Shown: one piece after another, positions 4,954-6,693 of the stretch
Position numbering within the stretch: position 1 is the stretch's first letter
Layout of the letters: every line of letters begins with the position of its first letter
Assembly (NCBI GenBank): GCA_015519985.1
Contig: WIAN01000031.1
Span: 1-6,693 of the forward strand
Length of the DNA stretch: 6,693 bases
Direction: 5' to 3'
DNA from: Candidatus Woesearchaeota archaeon
GTDB lineage: Archaea; Nanobdellota; Nanobdellia; Woesearchaeales; WAPJ01
Position numbers and translations under genes: made by a program
Notes under the pieces: generated by a model
Seen by the model: the letters and a program-made list of their open reading frames with translations, nothing else
Databases searched by the model: none
Told to the model about the DNA's origin: nothing

Positions 4954-6447
4954 TTATTCAAAAACAGTCAAATATTTTTCAAAATAACTGTAAGGTTGAG
5001 CTCCTACAACTCTCAAACCTTTCCTACCGTTCTGATCTACTACATATCTAACATAATAGTCTCCTCTCCCATCAGAAACTTGCAATCCTACAAGTTTATT
5101 CTCATCAACATCGCCATTAAACAATATTATAAAAGAAGGTGTTCCTCTAATACCATTTTTTTGACCTTCAGAAAAATCACTGTTAACAGCATCTTTATAC
5201 TTTTCACTTTCAACACAACTTATTACTTTATCAACATCTAAACCTTCAATTTCTTTCAACCAAGAATAAAGGTCTTCTTTATTGAATTGTGCAGTTCCTC
5301 TAGAATTTAACTCATTTTGTTTTTCATAAAGTTTATCATGCACTTTCCAAAAATATTCATCTCCTTGTTCTTTAGCACATAAAGCTGCTTGAGCTGAAGG
5401 AGAAGCCATAACATGTCCTAAAGATTCTAAAGGGAAATCTTTATACACTAATCTTAATTTTCCAGTATCTATAAAATTACTTTTTATAGATGGAAGAGTG
5501 TCAAAAAAGAATTTTCTACAGAAAGGACATTGAAAGTCTGAATATTCAAACATTACAATACTTGCATTTTCACTTCCTAAAATTCCGTCTGTTTTACTAT
5601 CTTCAGTTACAAAAACCTTTTCAGGATCTTTAGGAATTCCTGAAGAATCTTTAACTTCAACTCCTGAAAGTATTTTATTAATTGCATCTTCAAAAACACT
5701 TAAAGGTTGAGCTCCTGAAATTTTAATATATCCTTGTTCGTCATTACCTATAAAAAATGCAGGTGTTCCCGAAACTCCTCTACTTTGACCTTCATTAAAA
5801 TCTTTTTGAATTTTATTTTTAACATCCTTAGAATTTAAACAAGCTCTAAATTTAGTCTCATCTAAATCTAAACTTTTTGCATAAGAAACTAATTTTTCAG
5901 TCAAATCTGATAAAGGAGCCCATTCCTCTTTTTTATTAAACAATAAATCGATCATTTCATAAAACTTTCCTTGTTCTCCTGCACATTCAGCAGCAATAGC
6001 AGTAGGTAAAGCTTGTTTATGAAAACTTAAAGGAAAATGTTTATAGATAAAATTTACTTTACCAGTATCAATATATTTTTCTTTTAAAGAAGGAAAAGTT
6101 TGTTCATGAAACCTTCCGCAAAAAGGACATTCCAAGTCAGAAAATTCAATAATAGTAACTCTAGCATCTTTACTTCCTAAAACATAATCTCCATCAACAG
6201 AAAATTGTTGGTCTTGTAAAGAACCAGAATTTGTAACTTCAACTCCAGAAAATAAAGATAAATCTTTAAAACCAGAAGTTAAAATTGACAATAACAATAA
6301 AAAAGCTAAAAATACAGATAAAACCATCCAAAAATTAATATTTGAAGATTCCTCTCTTCTTAAAGGTTCTACTTTTTTAGAATGTTTATGTTCATGAGAT
6401 TTTTCATGACTTTCATGTTTTTTATGATCTTTATGTTTATCAACCAT
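4954..6447 (-). CDS. Membrane-anchored tandem DsbA-like thiol-disulfide oxidoreductase
   Basis: A 497-residue protein with two DsbA-like thioredoxin domains of the Thioredoxin_4 type (PF13462). A charged N-terminal tail with 7 His in residues 5-22 is followed by one membrane segment (about 38-58). Basic residues before the helix place the tail in the cytoplasm and both domains outside. Domain 1 (about 80-262) has CPFC at 107-110 and the cis-Pro loop GTP at 227-229. Domain 2 (about 280-497) has CPFC at 307-310 and GTP at 435-437. Both share TxPSxKxxxIDTGK, YKxFPL, DFxEGQ and GAQPxSxFE, indicating internal duplication. Each domain also has one further Cys pair (155/203 and 357/411), so all eight cysteines fall in two matching sets of four. 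Domain 2 has about 29 extra residues between cis-Pro and GAQP. Likely role: forming or reshuffling disulfides in exported proteins; no DsbB or VKOR partner is in the window. Start: ATG at 6445-6447, supported by an AGGGGG site 8 nt upstream. Confidence 0.93.
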   Translation of the reverse strand: MVDKHKDHKKHESHEKSHEHKHSKKVEPLRREESSNINFWMVLSVFLAFLLLLSILTSGFKDLSLFSGVEVTNSGSLQDQQFSVDGDYVLGSKDARVTIIEFSDLECPFCGRFHEQTFPSLKEKYIDTGKVNFIYKHFPLSFHKQALPTAIAAECAGEQGKFYEMIDLLFNKKEEWAPLSDLTEKLVSYAKSLDLDETKFRACLNSKDVKNKIQKDFNEGQSRGVSGTPAFFIGNDEQGYIKISGAQPLSVFEDAINKILSGVEVKDSSGIPKDPEKVFVTEDSKTDGILGSENASIVMFEYSDFQCPFCRKFFFDTLPSIKSNFIDTGKLRLVYKDFPLESLGHVMASPSAQAALCAKEQGDEYFWKVHDKLYEKQNELNSRGTAQFNKEDLYSWLKEIEGLDVDKVISCVESEKYKDAVNSDFSEGQKNGIRGTPSFIILFNGDVDENKLVGLQVSDGRGDYYVRYVVDQNGRKGLRVVGAQPYSYFEKYLTVFE

Positions 6448-6455
6448 TATATAAT

Positions 6456-6461
6456 CCCCCT
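6456..6461 (-). promoter_or_regulatory. Probable Shine-Dalgarno site of the DsbA-like gene
   Basis: AGGGGG on the minus strand lies 8 nt before the ATG. GGGGG can pair with CCUCC of the 16S tail through one G-U pair. It is the only G-run in an otherwise A/T leader, which makes it credible and supports the chosen start, although it is not a perfect match. Confidence 0.6.
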
Positions 6462-6495
6462 AAAATTTTATTTTATAGAAAATAAAAAACTTCTA

Positions 6496-6503
6496 TTTAT
6501 AAA
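6496..6503 (-). promoter_or_regulatory. TATA box for the DsbA-like gene
   Basis: TTTATAAA is centred about 52 bp before the ATG. Standard spacing predicts a transcript starting near 6473 with a leader of about 26 nt containing the AGGGGG site. It begins 13 bp past the 3' end of tRNA-Thr, an arrangement like that of tRNA-Val and the AI-2E-family gene. Confidence 0.55.
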
Positions 6504-6510
6504 TTTTATT

Positions 6511-6516
6511 AAAAAG
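6511..6516 (-). terminator. Short T-tract after tRNA-Thr
   Basis: CTTTTT directly follows the tRNA-Thr 3' end on the minus strand, a minimal archaeal U-tract terminator. Because it is short, some readthrough into the DsbA-like gene is possible. Confidence 0.45.
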
Positions 6517-6588
6517 AGCCTCCGCCGGGATTTGAACCCGGGACCTCGGCCTTACCAAGGCCGCGCACTACCACTATGCTACGGAGGC
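6517..6588 (-). tRNA. tRNA-Thr (anticodon GGT)
   Basis: A complete 72-nt tRNA on the minus strand. The acceptor GCCTCCG (6588-6582) pairs with CGGAGGC (6524-6518), with discriminator T at 6517, as in some archaeal Thr tRNAs. The anticodon stem CGGCC/GGCCG encloses TTGGTAA, giving anticodon GGT (complement of 6554-6556), which reads ACC and ACT. The T arm is CCGGG-TTCAAAT-CCCGG. There is no intron and no encoded CCA. Confidence 0.95.
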
Positions 6589-6615
6589 AAAAATAATAAA
6601 AAAAATAAAAAGGAG

Positions 6616-6693
6616 TGTGGGGGGTGGGATTCGAACCCACGAACCCACTAAGGGACAGGATCTTAAGTCCTGCGCATTTGACCAGGCTTTGCT
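6616..6693 (-). tRNA. tRNA-Leu (anticodon TAA), 5' end cut by the window edge
   Basis: A class II tRNA on the minus strand with a long variable arm, about 8 nt short at its 5' end (acceptor strand and position 8 lie beyond 6693). The anticodon stem CAGGA/TCCTG encloses CTTAAGA, giving anticodon TAA (complement of 6663-6665), which reads UUA, the main Leu codon in these genes. The variable arm has a CCC/GGG stem. The T arm is GTGGG-TTCGAAT-CCCAC, the 3' acceptor strand is CCCCCAC (6623-6617), and the discriminator is A at 6616. The missing 5' strand should read GTGGGGG. It lies 27 bp upstream of tRNA-Thr on the same strand, so the two are probably co-transcribed. Confidence 0.94.

Noticed and set aside
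4996..5241. Plus-strand open frame of 81 codons
   Set aside because: It is antisense to the second DsbA-like domain, including its cis-Pro region, and has no recognisable features.
6382..6651. Plus-strand open frame of 89 codons
   Set aside because: It runs antisense through the start of the DsbA-like gene, all of tRNA-Thr and part of tRNA-Leu. Its RDLNPGP and GWDSNPR strings are the well-known false translations of tRNA T arms.
706..6693. tRNA introns or split tRNA genes, which occur in some small archaea
   Set aside because: The four complete tRNAs have uninterrupted 7-nt anticodon loops and full stems, and the edge-cut Leu tRNA also has a normal loop.

Overview
The window looks like chromosomal DNA from a very AT-rich archaeon, most likely a small-genome DPANN lineage (Woesearchaeota/Pacearchaeota-like). 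The main reasons are an AMP phosphorylase of the archaeal type, archaeal-style tRNAs (a Gln tRNA beginning with A paired to U72, and no encoded CCA on any tRNA), TATA boxes about 26 bp before start codons, and T-tract terminators. The lineage placement is inference; no rRNA or other phylogenetic marker is present.

Layout, left to right. (1) 1-259, minus: the N-terminal part of an unnamed small membrane protein that runs off the left edge. (2) 296-705: a roughly 400 bp gene-free divergent region, most of it an extreme A-rich tract on the plus strand. (3) 706-925, plus: tRNA-Gln(CTG) and tRNA-Pro(TGG). (4) 1000-2058, plus: RNA 3'-terminal phosphate cyclase (RtcA), apparently leaderless. (5) 2105-4754, minus: an AI-2E/PerM-family membrane protein followed by AMP phosphorylase, probably one operon, convergent with rtcA. 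(6) 4801-4873, minus: tRNA-Val(GAC). (7) 4954-6447, minus: a membrane-anchored protein with two tandem DsbA-like thioredoxin domains and a His-rich N-terminal tail. (8) 6517-6693, minus: tRNA-Thr(GGT) and a right-edge-truncated tRNA-Leu(TAA).

The genes do not form one pathway. RtcA acts on RNA ends. AMP phosphorylase starts the archaeal nucleoside-phosphate salvage route, whose later enzymes are not in the window. The AI-2E-family and DsbA-like proteins belong to the envelope. The five tRNA genes punctuate the region. Expression signals are informative: rtcA and the AI-2E-family gene have TATA-like boxes centred 26.5 bp before their ATG and no Shine-Dalgarno site (leaderless pattern). AMP phosphorylase, the downstream operon gene, has a GTG start with a clear GAGGTG site.

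I found no mobile element, CRISPR array or clear new multi-gene system. The most unusual items are the A-rich tract at 341-705, the architecture of the double DsbA-like protein, and a Ser-to-Cys change in the phosphate-binding motif of the AMP phosphorylase.
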